Assembly (NCBI GenBank): GCA_000711775.1
Contig: ARYC01001151.1
Location: 1-64,000 of the forward strand
Length of the DNA stretch: 64,000 nt
Origin: Oxytricha trifallax
Lineage: Eukaryota > Ciliophora > Spirotrichea > Sporadotrichida > Oxytrichidae
Direction: 5' to 3'
The notes beneath the pieces were generated by a model. It searched no databases. It worked only from the letters and a program-made list of their open reading frames with translations, and was not told the origin of the DNA. Both the position numbers and the translations under genes were made by a program. Shown piece after piece: positions 21,240-31,999 of the stretch; position 1 is the first letter of the stretch, and every line of letters begins with the position of its first letter.

Positions 21240-22304
21240 TCATTCGTTTAAATCTAAAACTTATTTATAAACATTCATTCTTCCCTCTCTCGCACAAATT
21301 GTTGTCTTATCTACACTCACTCTCTTACAGCTGCTTTGAATCAAGTCTACTGTATCGATGGGCAAATCATGCATAAGATGATACAGCAGAAGCTACTTGT
21401 AGTGAGTCTTGATTTAACTCCAGTAAAATTCTATTCCATTCAATTAAGTGCTGTAAGGAACGTTGTATACAGGAGTTATGTTTAACTCTTCATAAGCTTT
21501 CTTAGACTCCTTAGTCTTATGGACTGATAGGTTATCAACAAACAGGATGATCTCTTGGTTGCTATACTTCTCTCTGAGCTTATGTAGGAACTCTATATAC
21601 TACTCTCGCTTAATAGAGCGAGGGTGAATCACATAACTCTCTAAGCCTGAATCTTCACTTATACCAGCTAAAATTGCATGGGTGACTACCTTTACTTTTT
21701 AGTCATAAACTTCTATGTTATCATACTTCTTGTACCAAGACTTATTAATAAAGGTGTTGAAGGTGAATACAGCTTCATCAGCGTGTATGAACTTGATGTT
21801 ATTAGTAATAGCTCTCTGCATTTAATCATATATATAGTTTAAATTATTACTATAAAATGGCACTGTAAAATCAATCACTCTCTTCACTCTGTTGACAGTC
21901 TTGAAAGTAATACCATTTCTTCTATAAATATTGGCTATAGTCTAAGGAGAGATACGCATGTCAGGAAACCTGCGATGAAACATCACAGCTCGCTAGTCTA
22001 ATGGAAAGTGTGCCCAATACTTCAAAGTCTTCGAGTCGCAGAGGAAGTCAATATGAGCCTGAGAGAACTTTTATTTTCTTGCAGGATGCGTTCAGCAACA
22101 AGAATTAAAATGCTAAACAGCTAGCAAGCAGTGATATCTAACAGTTGAGGCACTCTTGCGTAATAACTTTGCTACAGCTGCATAATTTAGTACAGGTTTG
22201 GCTTAGTCTATATTAATAAACGTACCATACCTAAGCTTAAGCAGTAAATCTAAATATTACTCATCATAAATCGACCCTAAATTTCGCTAATTTCTATTTC
22301 TCAT
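21240..22304 (-). pseudogene. TBE-C transposase (D,D34E), near-intact
   Basis: ATG 22304. The N-terminal DNA-binding region is followed by a single in-frame TGA near 22080; otherwise open to TGA 21240. Catalytic blocks: NIKFIHADEAVFTF (first Asp), IILFVDNLSVHKTK (second Asp), VPYSTQLNGIEFYW (Glu, 34 residues after the second Asp). About 350 codons, the size of the TBE 42-kDa transposase. A cut-and-paste enzyme that would act on the C4A4-bearing ends. The lone TGA could be a mutation or lie in a segment removed from RNA or DNA. Confidence 0.85.
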
Positions 22305-22409
22305 TTTGTAAATTGGCCTAATTTCTCTACTAACCCCAATAAGACCCCAACTATACCCTACAAATCAAAGCACTTATAAACCTCACTAAGTGGTTTTGGG
22401 GTTTTGAAT

Positions 22410-22880
22410 GTTAGACTAAATATAAAACTATATTTTCTTTAACTTATATCAAAATGGTTTCTTGCCAAAGAACTTCCCCCATGAATTGATAAAAAATTTA
22501 ACTAACTTATAATAGTTCAATTTAATTTAATTTTCAATAATAATTGAAATTAAATTTTTAAAACAAAACAAAAATCTATTATTGGATATTGTTATAACTT
22601 TTCCTTACCCTAAAACTTAACTACTCTATAAGGTTTCCAATATTCTAAAATAACTCAGTAGTTCTATCTCTACAATATTTATCTTAATGAGTAACAAGAT
22701 GTAAGTTTAATATTGATAAAACATTTTCGAAACTAAATAAATATTCAAATTTATAAATAAACAAACATTATTTTTCTCTATTATAGCTAAAATGGATTAA
22801 AATAATTCTTTGAAAGATGAAAATCAGCAATGTGGTTTTTCAAGGCATTGACAATTAACTATTTAAATATGCCGCACTTT
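22410..22880. other. AT-rich stretch, possible diverged TBE-B continuation
   Basis: No ORF. A short run at about 22450-22490 (TTTCTTGCC..GAACTTCCCCC) vaguely recalls the G-run MITE family. Otherwise unremarkable. Confidence 0.3.
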
Positions 22881-22884
22881 CAAA

Positions 22885-23535
22885 ACCCTTAAGTTGTTTG
22901 TTTGAGTTTTTGATTCATAAAAGTAGACTATAAAGGCATGCAGTATTAGGGTTTTATTGGGTTTAATGTTTAAATCAGTGATTTAAGAGAGTAAATAAAG
23001 CCGGGTTTGTAAATATTTCGCACACACGTAGGCTAAGAGCAATGCGATAGTTCTCTCATTTTTAACTGTTTAAATTTTATGTTGATTGTATCTAGCCTTA
23101 CTTCATTTCATTTATTGATTATTTTGTAGAGTATACAAGCTTTTTGAGACCTTCATTTATTTTATTTTTATTTAAATATTATTTTAATTCTTTACTTAGA
23201 ATCACCCTCATTCTTACAACTAATGTATTCGCTCCTTTGCATATAACTCTCTATTATTATTGCTGCTAATGCATATTTATATATAAATATATATATATCT
23301 CACGTTATTTCCCCATCTCTCCAATCTTCTCTCTTGGGATTATATCCAAGAGTTACTCGTACATTTCTTGATGCTAAGGCTTTCACTCTATGAGTCCTGT
23401 TGAGATCAATAATTTAGACTCTTAGATGTTTAAAGCCAATCATTAAAAAAAGTTTTCTCGTTTTAAGTTTCTAATAAACTTAGCTGAGCTTGTGAAGCTC
23501 TTCTATTACATTAATAATCTTTTTTATATAGATAG
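22885..23535 (+). mobile_element. TBE-D stub: left terminal repeat plus kinase fragment
   Basis: Begins CAAAACCCTTAAGTTG, followed by the conserved inner block 'tattagggtttt..gtttaatgtttaaatc' and then the C-terminal end of the zinc-finger/kinase gene on minus, heavily diverged. It stops abruptly near 23535 where unrelated sequence begins. Old and truncated. Confidence 0.75.
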
Positions 23536-23625
23536 ATAATAACTTAAGGTAAATATATATCATTTCATTTCCATTTAAGTTTGTGAATAAAGAGTACGAA
23601 ATGTAATTCACTACAAAATTTAAAA

Positions 23626-25600
23626 TCATTTTTCTTCTTTGTTTATCTATGGTTCCTCATAATTAATATTGACTCTCTGTGTCTCGTTCTCATTCACGTT
23701 GTTGTTTCCAGTCTCTTCCGCTGCCACTGTCCCTTTAATTTGTGCTTCCTTTATTATCAGTGATGTTTTGATCCTTTGTTGTTCCTTGGTGAGCTCGAGC
23801 TCCCTCGTTCCCCCTCCCTTTCTCAAATTTTCCAATTATTTTCTATCCTTTTTTGTATATAAATATATCTGAGATGTTCTCATCCACGTCGCTAGATTCT
23901 CCCTCTTGTCCAATGTAAGTTTGTTCAAGAAGCATCATGCCCTCTCCATGAATCACCATTCCGTCTCAGTTGTTTACATCTGAACTTTGGTTGATCATCT
24001 CAGTTCCTTTTGCATCCCAACTCGCTTGCTATAGGTTTTCATTTCTTTTATTTGTGATTAGCTCAAGGTCTTCTTCATTGAAGAATATTCCAGATTTTCC
24101 AATCTCTAATTTCATGAGGCCAAACTCTAAGTTGAACATCAGGCAGTATTTCTGCATATTGATCCAATCTTTTGAAAATATCTGGAACACTGGCTCTCCA
24201 GGTAGTTCAAGATCGAGATGACTTGCTATCAAAATTGCCAATATCCCACAATCTTCAGGGTCTATTACTTAATTGATCTCTGGTTTGCTCACAAGGTTCC
24301 TTATTGCAAATATTTTGGCTATAGTTTTGCCTATAAAATTATTGAATTGCTTAAGGTGCCTATGTAATAGAGCTAGACTCCCTACTTATTTTTTAAGTCG
24401 TAGACTTCTACTTCCCCTGTTTCCTTCTTAATTCTCAATATCACCCAGTTCTTACAGTTCATAATACCGCTACACTGGCAACATGTCGGTATAATAACAC
24501 CTCTGACCTTATCTAACTCTCTCCAGTATTAACCGTTTCTAACTTCCAATTCGGGGTTCCTATACTCTTCAACATTTACAAAATACCTCTGTCATTCAAG
24601 ACTAAGGGTGGAAAAATCATGTGCGATGTTCTTTATTCGCAGTATTTGGCCTCTTCCACCTGTCTCAGACTCATCTACATAGTGAATTTTTAAAGTTTTT
24701 TCCTGGAATTAAATCTTCATGTCGCCAATCCTCGTTTATGGATCTCCAATGTTCTTATTGTCTATTTTTCCAGAGTTCCCATTCCCTGAGGCCTTTTCTT
24801 TTGGCCTCCTTCCTGTCGTTGAATCTTTATACTAGGATCTTCTCCACTTTGCTTATGGTGCTCGGGCAGCAAACTATGTTTACCATCCTAGTAATCTACA
24901 GAGTCCACCCATCCTTGGCATGAATTATCTTGTCGAATCCTTAGCATTAGACTTTTGACAAATCCAGAATCGTTTGAATTCCCCATTTGTTCTCCCTAGA
25001 TGCATGCGGATCCATCCTCGTGAGTATTGAATTAAGTCTTTTGTATCTGAGGCTAACTGATCTTCTTGCTTGGGTTTGTTTGTCCAATCTTCAGTCTGCT
25101 CTTAAATCCCATTTGTTTGTTTAGCGGAACTTCTTAGTGTATGCAAGATTTCATTCCTAAAGACTCTTGGTCTCTACTTCTGTACCTGTGTTCGAATCTG
25201 ACTTCCACTACTTTCTCCCAGAATTTGGCCTTTTAGTTCCTCTCTTCTCTCTAGTTATATAATTGCTGTAGGTGCTTCTCCTTGATTGATGTTTGTTTAG
25301 ATTATCCTTTGATTCTTCAAACTCTCAAATCTTTGATTGCAATCTTATTTAAATTATTATTATTAGTTATTATTACTTTGCTTTTATTTTTTTAAATTAA
25401 ATTTTGTAAATTAATTATAATTTTCATTAATTCTCACAATCTTAATTATTCTCATTTTGTCCATTGATCTGAATATTTGTGATTTTTTCACTTTGGATTT
25501 TAATCTTTCCCATCCATGCTCAGGTCTTATTTCTTTACGTATGTTATTCTGAACATTTTTCTTATACTTTCTAAAGATAGCCTTTGAATTCTAGGCCTCT
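23626..25600 (-). pseudogene. C48 (Ulp1-like) cysteine-protease-like ORF downstream of the LINE
   Basis: Minus-strand sequence with moderate GC and TGA-poor frames that shift two to three times. Near 24445 it reads NWVILRIKKETGEVEVYDL, like the H/N-W...D block of Ulp1/adenain-fold proteases. Near 24250 it reads VIDPEDCGILAILIASHL, the D-C-G catalytic Cys motif. The tail is acidic and Gln/Glu-rich, ending TGA 23626. The active-site His is replaced by Asn here. Ulp1-type domains occur in some LINEs (NeSL) and DNA transposons. Directly upstream on the same strand lies the LINE ORF end (26170-25643), so it may be a second ORF of that LINE; this is inference. Confidence 0.55.
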
Positions 25601-25642
25601 TATTCTTTCGTCTAACCAGATCATCTTCATTGGGATTTCAAT

Positions 25643-26170
25643 TCAGGTTTTGTTGTACAAATCTATTAATCTGTTTTCCCCCTTTAGTTTATTGAATCTC
25701 ATTGGGTCACCTTCCTGATTGACTAAATTACAATTTCTCAGGTGAGTGGAGTTGACAAATGTTTTGTGAATATTACAGTAGTGGCTCATTTTGTAGCTTA
25801 CCAGTGTCCTTCCTTGTGTAATAGCCATCATAGTATTTATCACATTCTTTGTGATGAAGATCTTTTTTTATTTTTGTAGTTTACTTTTGTTGTTTGAAAT
25901 TTGACTTTTCCCTTTATTAGTTTTCCAGTATTCTTATACGTCATGTCTTATCTTTTTTATGTACTAGCGGAAAAGTTCAGTAATTATTACTGCTGTGCTG
26001 CTCTCCTTTAGTTGAGACACGTTTCTCAGGATCTTATTCGGAATGTCTCTCGGGGTTTTGAAGGCTATCCTTTTCAACTAAGTTTCTATTTTATCAATCT
26101 CTTCTATCTTGCAGCTACAAGTGGAGTGTATGTGTAGATCAGCAATGACCTTATATGAGCTAGCATTCAT
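25643..26170 (-). CDS. LINE reverse-transcriptase ORF, C-terminal part
   Basis: Open on minus from ATG 26170 to TGA 25643, 175 codons with six TAA/TAG Gln codons. Reads MNASSYKVIADLHIHST, then KIEEIDKIETQLKR, TPRDIPNKILRN and ELFRQYIKKIRHD. This resembles the region after the thumb of LINE reverse transcriptases, where short I/L-P blocks and basic helices recur. A Cys/His cluster at the end (SHYCNIHKTF..CNLVN) may be a zinc site. The preceding RT pieces are at 26840-27111, 36846-37322 and 38543-38600 on the same strand. The ATG may be internal to a longer protein. Confidence 0.5.
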
Positions 26171-26236
26171 TCTTTTTCATAGTAGTTAAAGTCTAAGATT
26201 AGGCATTTTTAGAAAATTATAATAATTTTCAAGCGC

Positions 26237-26292
26237 ATCACCAACTTTTTGAAAGTAGATAACGCTTTACCAACTTTCAAAAAGTTGGTGAT
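26237..26292. repeat. Perfect 20 bp hairpin with 16 nt loop
   Basis: Stem ATCACCAACTTTTTGAAAGT at 26237-26256 pairs with its exact inverse at 26273-26292. The loop itself contains ACCA before the second arm, giving a partial direct repeat too. It stands alone in A/T-only DNA just upstream (minus sense) of the LINE ORF end. Could be a terminator-like or element-end structure; no match elsewhere in the window. Confidence 0.7.
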
Positions 26293-27299
26293 ACGTCCAT
26301 TATATATATAAATATTATAATGTATAATATACACTAAAAATATAATCTAAGCTTATAAAATATATATCAACTTCACTTTTTCATATTATATTAAAGCTAA
26401 TATAGCTCTTATAAAGTTTAGTAATATAAAGTTTTTTATTATAAAAATTAATCTGTCTTATAAAGTACATTTCTTTTAACTTTAGCTTAATTCTATGTAC
26501 AATTAACATTTATAAAATAGTGATAGAACTTATTTATATTTGGTCCTTATAATGATTAATTTGTGGATATAATTCTATTCTTTTTATAAATTCATGAATC
26601 AAAATAATTCCTTTTAAAAAACTTAAGAATCTAATTAAAATTAGTAAAACTCTGTAAAGGATTGTTTGATTCCTTAGTCAAAAATCTATGTAGTATTATT
26701 ATTTTATAAGGACATTCTCAAATTATTCGATATTATGTATAATTTATCTTAATGATAATAATATTTTTATATTTATATACTTAAGTTATATGCAATATCA
26801 TAATTTAAGGTTTGTGTGCTTAATCTATAGTTACTTTTTAATTCAAACTTAATTATCATTGAGATTATTTAGTTATAAATAGGTGAAATTGGAGCTTATT
26901 TGCAATGCATAAGAATTCATACAATAGATAACTAAGAATTTTAACTAGATTAAAAAGAGTGATTATTTTATCCCCAATTGTTGGGAAGTTGGATATGGGA
27001 AGCTTTTAGTAGAACTCTCTTTGTTTTTCAATTCACTTCAAGTATCCTTTAGCATTTCTAGGGGCTAAGTTTAACATTTATGCCTAAGTACTTAGCTTCT
27101 TTCACCTTCGTAATAAAAACCCCAAAACCATTTCAGTAGTTTGATTGAGTTTTTGATTGATAAAAGTAGACTATTAAGGCATACTTTATTAGGGTTTTAA
27201 TAGGATTTATGTAGGGGTTTAATGTTTAAATATTAGTATTTTAAGTGAGTATAACAAGCGAGTTTTTTAAAATATTTCACACAAACATACAGCTTAGAG

Positions 27300-28710
27300 T
27301 CATGTGGCAGTTCTCTGAATTTTATCTTTCTAAGTTGATGTTTGATTGTTTCTATTGTTTGTTAATTCTCTTAGCTTGGCTTGATAATAGTTGAGTATGC
27401 AAGTTCTCTGAGACCTCCATTTATTTTATTTTTATCGAGATATTGTTTAATTCTCTGCTTAGAATCTCTCTCACCCCTGCAGCTAAAGTAGTCGTTTCTT
27501 GGCATGTCGCTCTCTATTATTATAACTGCTTGAGACCAGATATCCCATTAAGTGTCTCCATCTCTCCAATCCTCTCTGGGAAATATCCAGGAGTCCCGTA
27601 TACATTTCCTTATGCAGACGCTTGCACTCTTTGAGCTCTCTTGAAGTCAATAATATAAACTTTAAGAGACTAAAAGTTCATCTTGATGTTCTCTGGCTTT
27701 AAGTCTCTATGAACATAACCTAGCTTGTGAAGCTCTTCAATCCCCTCCACTATCTGCTATACTATCTAGCTAATTTATCTCTGACATCTATTGTCAGATA
27801 AGAATTCTCTGTAAGTCATTTCTAATAAAGGAAGCCTGAAGGCTACATGATCTTTACCAAGTAAAATAGCATCAAGCTAGATGATATGCCTGCACTCATT
27901 TAACTTTGCCTTTTAAAGAGCATAATACTCATTAGCAAATTCCATTTGGAACTTGTCATCAGCAAGGAAGTAATTGAAAGGATATATCTTATAAGCATAT
28001 TAGTCATCAGTAATGACTCTCTTCTCTATTTTATCTTCAAGAGTGAGATAGCTTTCTAGGCAAGAATCTAAGTCAATGATTTTTAATATAGGAATCTTCA
28101 TTGCCTCTATTTTAACCATGATTTTATTGATCTCAGAGACTGGAAAGTTCTTGACTGCTTTCTTCATTTCAACTTACTTCTAGACTTCAACTCTAAGAGA
28201 CTCCACTGGAGTTTCTTGATCTTCTCTTTTAGAGGATCTTATTCCCTGTAGGTTTATGAATAAAGACAAAACTTTGATTATGCTTTTTCTTTAAGTGAAC
28301 TTTGAGATCTCTAGCATGAGAATATGGCTTCTCACAAAATATCACTGACATACTTCCCATCTTTCTTTTTATGCTTGAGATATAACATTGGCATATTTTG
28401 TGTATTTCTTTTAAGTGTCTCTTGTAAGGGAAAACTTTATTGCATTCTATGCATTAATAGTCAACTTTGGCTGGTATTATTAATGCTCTATAGAGGGTTG
28501 TTTAACCTCCTCATCAATTTACACAGCTTCTATGATAACTTCCTACTTACTTTATATTTAAATCTCAAAGCTAGACTGGTCAAAGTTGTCATAAGTAGGC
28601 TCCCACTGAGTAAAAGCGTCTCTGGTCTCTACTTTTCTTGGTTGCTAGAATGATAACTTTTATTGGCTTGATCCAAGTAATGCCGCTCTTCTTAACAGGT
28701 TAGCGCTCAT
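27300..28710 (-). pseudogene. TBE-E zinc-finger/kinase gene, decayed
   Basis: ATG 28710 down to TGA 27300. Very close to the TBE-A copy in the kinase region (HKLGYVHRDLKPENI, VYIIDF-type DFN motif, PGYFPERIG-like). The zinc-finger region between 28330 and 28440 has lost several dozen bases, so the first finger is damaged. Reading frame broken more than once. Confidence 0.8.
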
Positions 28711-28859
28711 TTTAGTTTGCTGATATATTTTATTATAATAATGATAAAATCTACCGAGATAAACTATTATAGTAGAGTATAAGACACTCTGGTAGATTCT
28801 TTGCTGAGAGGAAAGAAAATTAATTAATCATAAAAGACTGTAAGTTGACATATTTTATG

Positions 28860-29210
28860 AGAATTTTATACATTTTAGTAAATTAAATAAAATACTCCTA
28901 ATGAAGTTTTGTTTCTCTAGGAGGTCCTCCAAATCAAGTTTGAACTTAATTTGGAGGTAAAATTATTAAGCATTTTTTAATTTAATCTGCTCCTAATTAA
29001 GTTTTAACCTTAAAATTTAACTCCTAATAAAGTTCGAACTTAATTTGGAGGACCTCCTAAAATAATTAAACATTATTAGGAGCAATTTAATGGAGAAAGT
29101 TTGATAAAAATGGAAATCAATCTGTGAAACTTGGAGCAAGTTTTTCAATGCTTCTCCTCATATCTTTTCTAGGTTGACCTCCAGTAGGTCCTCCCTATTT
29201 AGTAGTAAGA
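28860..29210. promoter_or_regulatory. TBE-E spacer with AGGAGGTCCTCC-type inverted repeats
   Basis: Carries two to three alternating copies of CTCCTAAT.AAGTT and AACTTAATTTGGAGG words that pair with each other. One unit more than TBE-A has, so the array varies in number. Lies between divergent genes, as in the other TBEs. Confidence 0.5.
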
Positions 29211-29397
29211 TTTTAATAAACTTAGAATGGATATCCATAATTTTAAATTTCATTAACATTTCTAGAAAGAGGAAGCAAGATGGAGTCTATGAATGATGCA
29301 ATGAAGAGAATTTAATCTCAAGATTTAATAGGAAAATTTCAGAAGTAAAGAGGACCTCTATAGATACTTGGTTTAGCAAGGTAAACTTTTAACTAAT

Positions 29398-30572
29398 TAG
29401 TAAAAATATAAAAATTTAGGCAGTTGTAGAATGCATAATACACTGTATGAATATTAATTAATTAAGTTAAATCAAATTATCAAATTAAAATCTAAGAAAC
29501 TTAATTATATATAAGGCGTAGGCTACCGAGCAAAAAATCGCGTTTCATCGGTAGCCTACGCTATAAATTCATGATTCTAAAATTACTATAAATCAATCAA
29601 ATATTTAATTTTCTAATTTTTTCATTTTCAATAAATATTTTGTTTACATTAGAAAATTCAATATCATTTATTTTCCATTCTCAAAACTCTAGAAGAGAAT
29701 TTATATTTCACAAATAATCTTTTTTTTTAAAACTATAATAATTTTTAAAGCAAAAGTTTCTAATTCTTAAATGCAAATTCTATCTTTCATTTCAAATTTA
29801 TTTTACAATTTTTAAACATATAATCGAAAAGATTAATGTTCTTTTTTTACTAAATAATAAATTGAGAATTTCAACTTCAATATTCTTCTATTATTTTAAA
29901 ATTTTGTAAAATCTTGAAGTTCATTTTGAAATTTTTTGATTAATTATTTTGAATCCTAATTATCAATATTATGAATAAATTTTCTCAATAAAATTAAAAT
30001 TAAATTCATGATTAAAGTCTTTATTCAGACATCAGAAATATTTTAAACGAAAGTTTGATAATAAAATTAAAAATAGTTGAAATTAAGTAATTTTAATTTT
30101 TCTCATTCTAAAGAGAGAATGAAATTTAAAGAATTTATAAAATTATTTTTTGTTATTTGCAAATGTAAAATACAAGTTTACTAGAGTAGAATAAAATGAG
30201 ATAGTAAAAATCAAATGCTATTATAAATTTGAAATATTTGAAATTCCATTGATTTAATTCATATCTGAAAAGTTTCTTAAAAATTAATATGTAAAATCCT
30301 TCATTAATTATTGATTTAAATTGTAAAAAAAATCAAGGATTTAAAAAATATAACTATTTATATAATAATTTGATTGATTTATAGTAATTTTAGAATCATG
30401 AATTTATAGCGTAGGCTACCGATGAAACGCGATTTTTTGCTCGGTAGCCTACGCCTTATATATAATTAAGTTTGTTAGATTTTAATTTGATAATTTGATT
30501 TAACTTAATTAATTAATATTCATACAGTGTATTATGCATTCTACAACTGCCTAAATTTTTCTATTTTTACTA
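29398..30572. mobile_element. Foldback element with ~190 bp arms, each holding a GC-rich hairpin
   Basis: Termini TAGTAAAAATA / TATTTTTACTA, flanked by AAT (29395-29397, 30573-30575), inside the TBE-E 22-kDa gene. Arms match for about 190 bp; the 790 bp core is unpaired A/T-rich DNA with no ORF. Each arm contains an identical 46 bp hairpin (see separate entry). AAT targets resemble those of TBEs, so TBE transposase might move it (inference). Confidence 0.82.
29516..29561. repeat. GC-rich hairpin in foldback arm (second copy 30409-30454)
   Basis: GCGTAGGCTACCGA at 29516-29529 pairs perfectly with TCGGTAGCCTACGC at 29548-29561 around an 18 nt loop with CGCG. The other arm has the same hairpin inverted. 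These are the only GC-rich bases in more than 1 kb, and both copies are unchanged while nearby A/T positions differ, which hints at function. Confidence 0.75.
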
Positions 30573-31109
30573 AATACTCATAGATTAACCATAGTTGGAT
30601 TGTTCTTGCCTACTTAGGAGGGAACTAAAATCTCATTCTTAAAAGCCTTACTGAGTGAACAGAAAAAAGCTTTTAAGTCTAATGAAATTAGGATGATAGA
30701 GATACCTAACTACCCTGAAATATCAGTGACAAACCTATATGACGATGCTATGAGTGATCCGGACGTAGCTATCTACCTTCCATCAAAGCTACAACTCTCA
30801 AATATGTTGCCAGAGAGAAACTTCTTCTTTGGTGTTTGTATCCAAAACGAGACCCCCCCTCCCACACCTAAAACGAGACCCCCTCCCACCCTAACTAGAG
30901 CCCCCTCCCACCTCAACTAGAACCCCCTCCCACACTAAGATAAGATATAAATAAACAAAAATATTTAACTTATAAAATATTCTTTATTAATTAACAAATT
31001 AAAAATAAAAAGATTTACGTAAAGCAATAAAAGTTTATTCATGTCATATAAAAGAATATGAAAATAAGAATTGAAATATTAATATAAAATTAAAATTAAA
31101 GTTTAGAAA

Positions 31110-31610
31110 ATATGAGTGTGAGTATCGACACCTTGAAGCTCATCAAGACTAAAATTAGACATGCAATAAACAACAGAAGCACTATTAAGAAGGATTTGTA
31201 TACACATTTGACTAAAGTATTCAATCGTAACATTCTCAACCATCCTTAATATGCCTAAGATAAATTTGAGGAGATTTCACTCTTGAGATGAATCTCCAAA
31301 ACTTGCGCAAAAAAGCAGGAGAAGTCACTTGAATTCCTCAACTATCTTTGAGAAATCTCTTTATGAATGCTACTGTTGCTACAACGATTTCTACTAACAC
31401 ACTATTAGATTTATAAACAGTGAGTAATCATTATTGTAGCTTAAATGGAGGCCATTACACTGCATATGTACAAAATTTCACAAACAAGATATGGTATGAG
31501 TTTGATGATTCAGATGTCAGCAGGGTAGACTAGTTTCAATTTACGACTAAGGCAAGTTATGTTTATTTTATAGAAGAAGACAAAAGAAATGACAAATTAT
31601 ATCTAAAGTG
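31110..31610 (+). CDS. USP-type (C19) deubiquitinase segment carried by the Ginger-like element
   Basis: The clear part is the C-terminal His box of ubiquitin-specific proteases: [17 protein letters not shown], followed by [13 protein letters not shown] and [11 protein letters not shown] at about 31430-31600. The His and Asp of the USP triad are present. The N-terminal part ([17 protein letters not shown]) is helical and not clearly USP; no Cys box is recognisable. So this is either a degenerate/partial protease or a captured host fragment. It precedes the OTU-integrase gene on the same strand. Confidence 0.6.
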
Positions 31611-31999
31611 TAAAATAATATATACGTTCATACCTAATATGTTAAATTATTTACATTCTCTAAATTTTTTAAATTCTTTTATTTATTTATTTAATACTTA
31701 ATATTAAGAAATACATTTTTATGAAATTAAAATTGGTACGTCATTATTAATTATTTATAACTCAATTTTTTAGCTACTATTAATTTCAATTTGTATAATT
31801 ATTATTTTTTACCAAGAAAAATTCTAATAATTGGTGAAATATATAAAACAAAGAATATTTGAAAATTATGATAAATAAAGAAATTATTTAATATTATAAT
31901 ATAATTTAAACATTTTTGTAATTTTTATGGGAATTTAAAAAGTCAAATAAAAAATCTCATTAGAAAAAATAAAAATCTTCTTTAAAAGATAAGAAGAGA

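Larger units (their letters stand above)
18122..22406 (+). mobile_element. TBE-C: nearly full-length TBE of a second subfamily
   Basis: Left end CAAAACTCTAAAACCCC, right end GGTTTTGGGGTTTTG, flanked by AAT (18119-18121, 22407-22409). Length 4285 bp. The terminal repeats continue about 85 bp inward with 'ctttgatttgtagggtatag' matching the right end. It differs from TBE-A/E/H in spacer (GGTACTAATT-type inverted words instead of AGGAGGTCCTCC-type) and in protein sequence. Gene order is the same: zinc-finger/kinase (minus), 22-kDa type (plus), transposase (minus). The best-preserved copy here, with few breaks. Confidence 0.93.

Noticed and set aside
22450-22495. Third copy of the G-run MITE
   Set aside because: Only about 25 weakly similar bases and no second end or target duplication.
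23669-24923. Plus-strand frames of 67, 83 and 100 codons
   Set aside because: Antisense to the C48-protease-like ORF, which shows recognisable motifs on minus.
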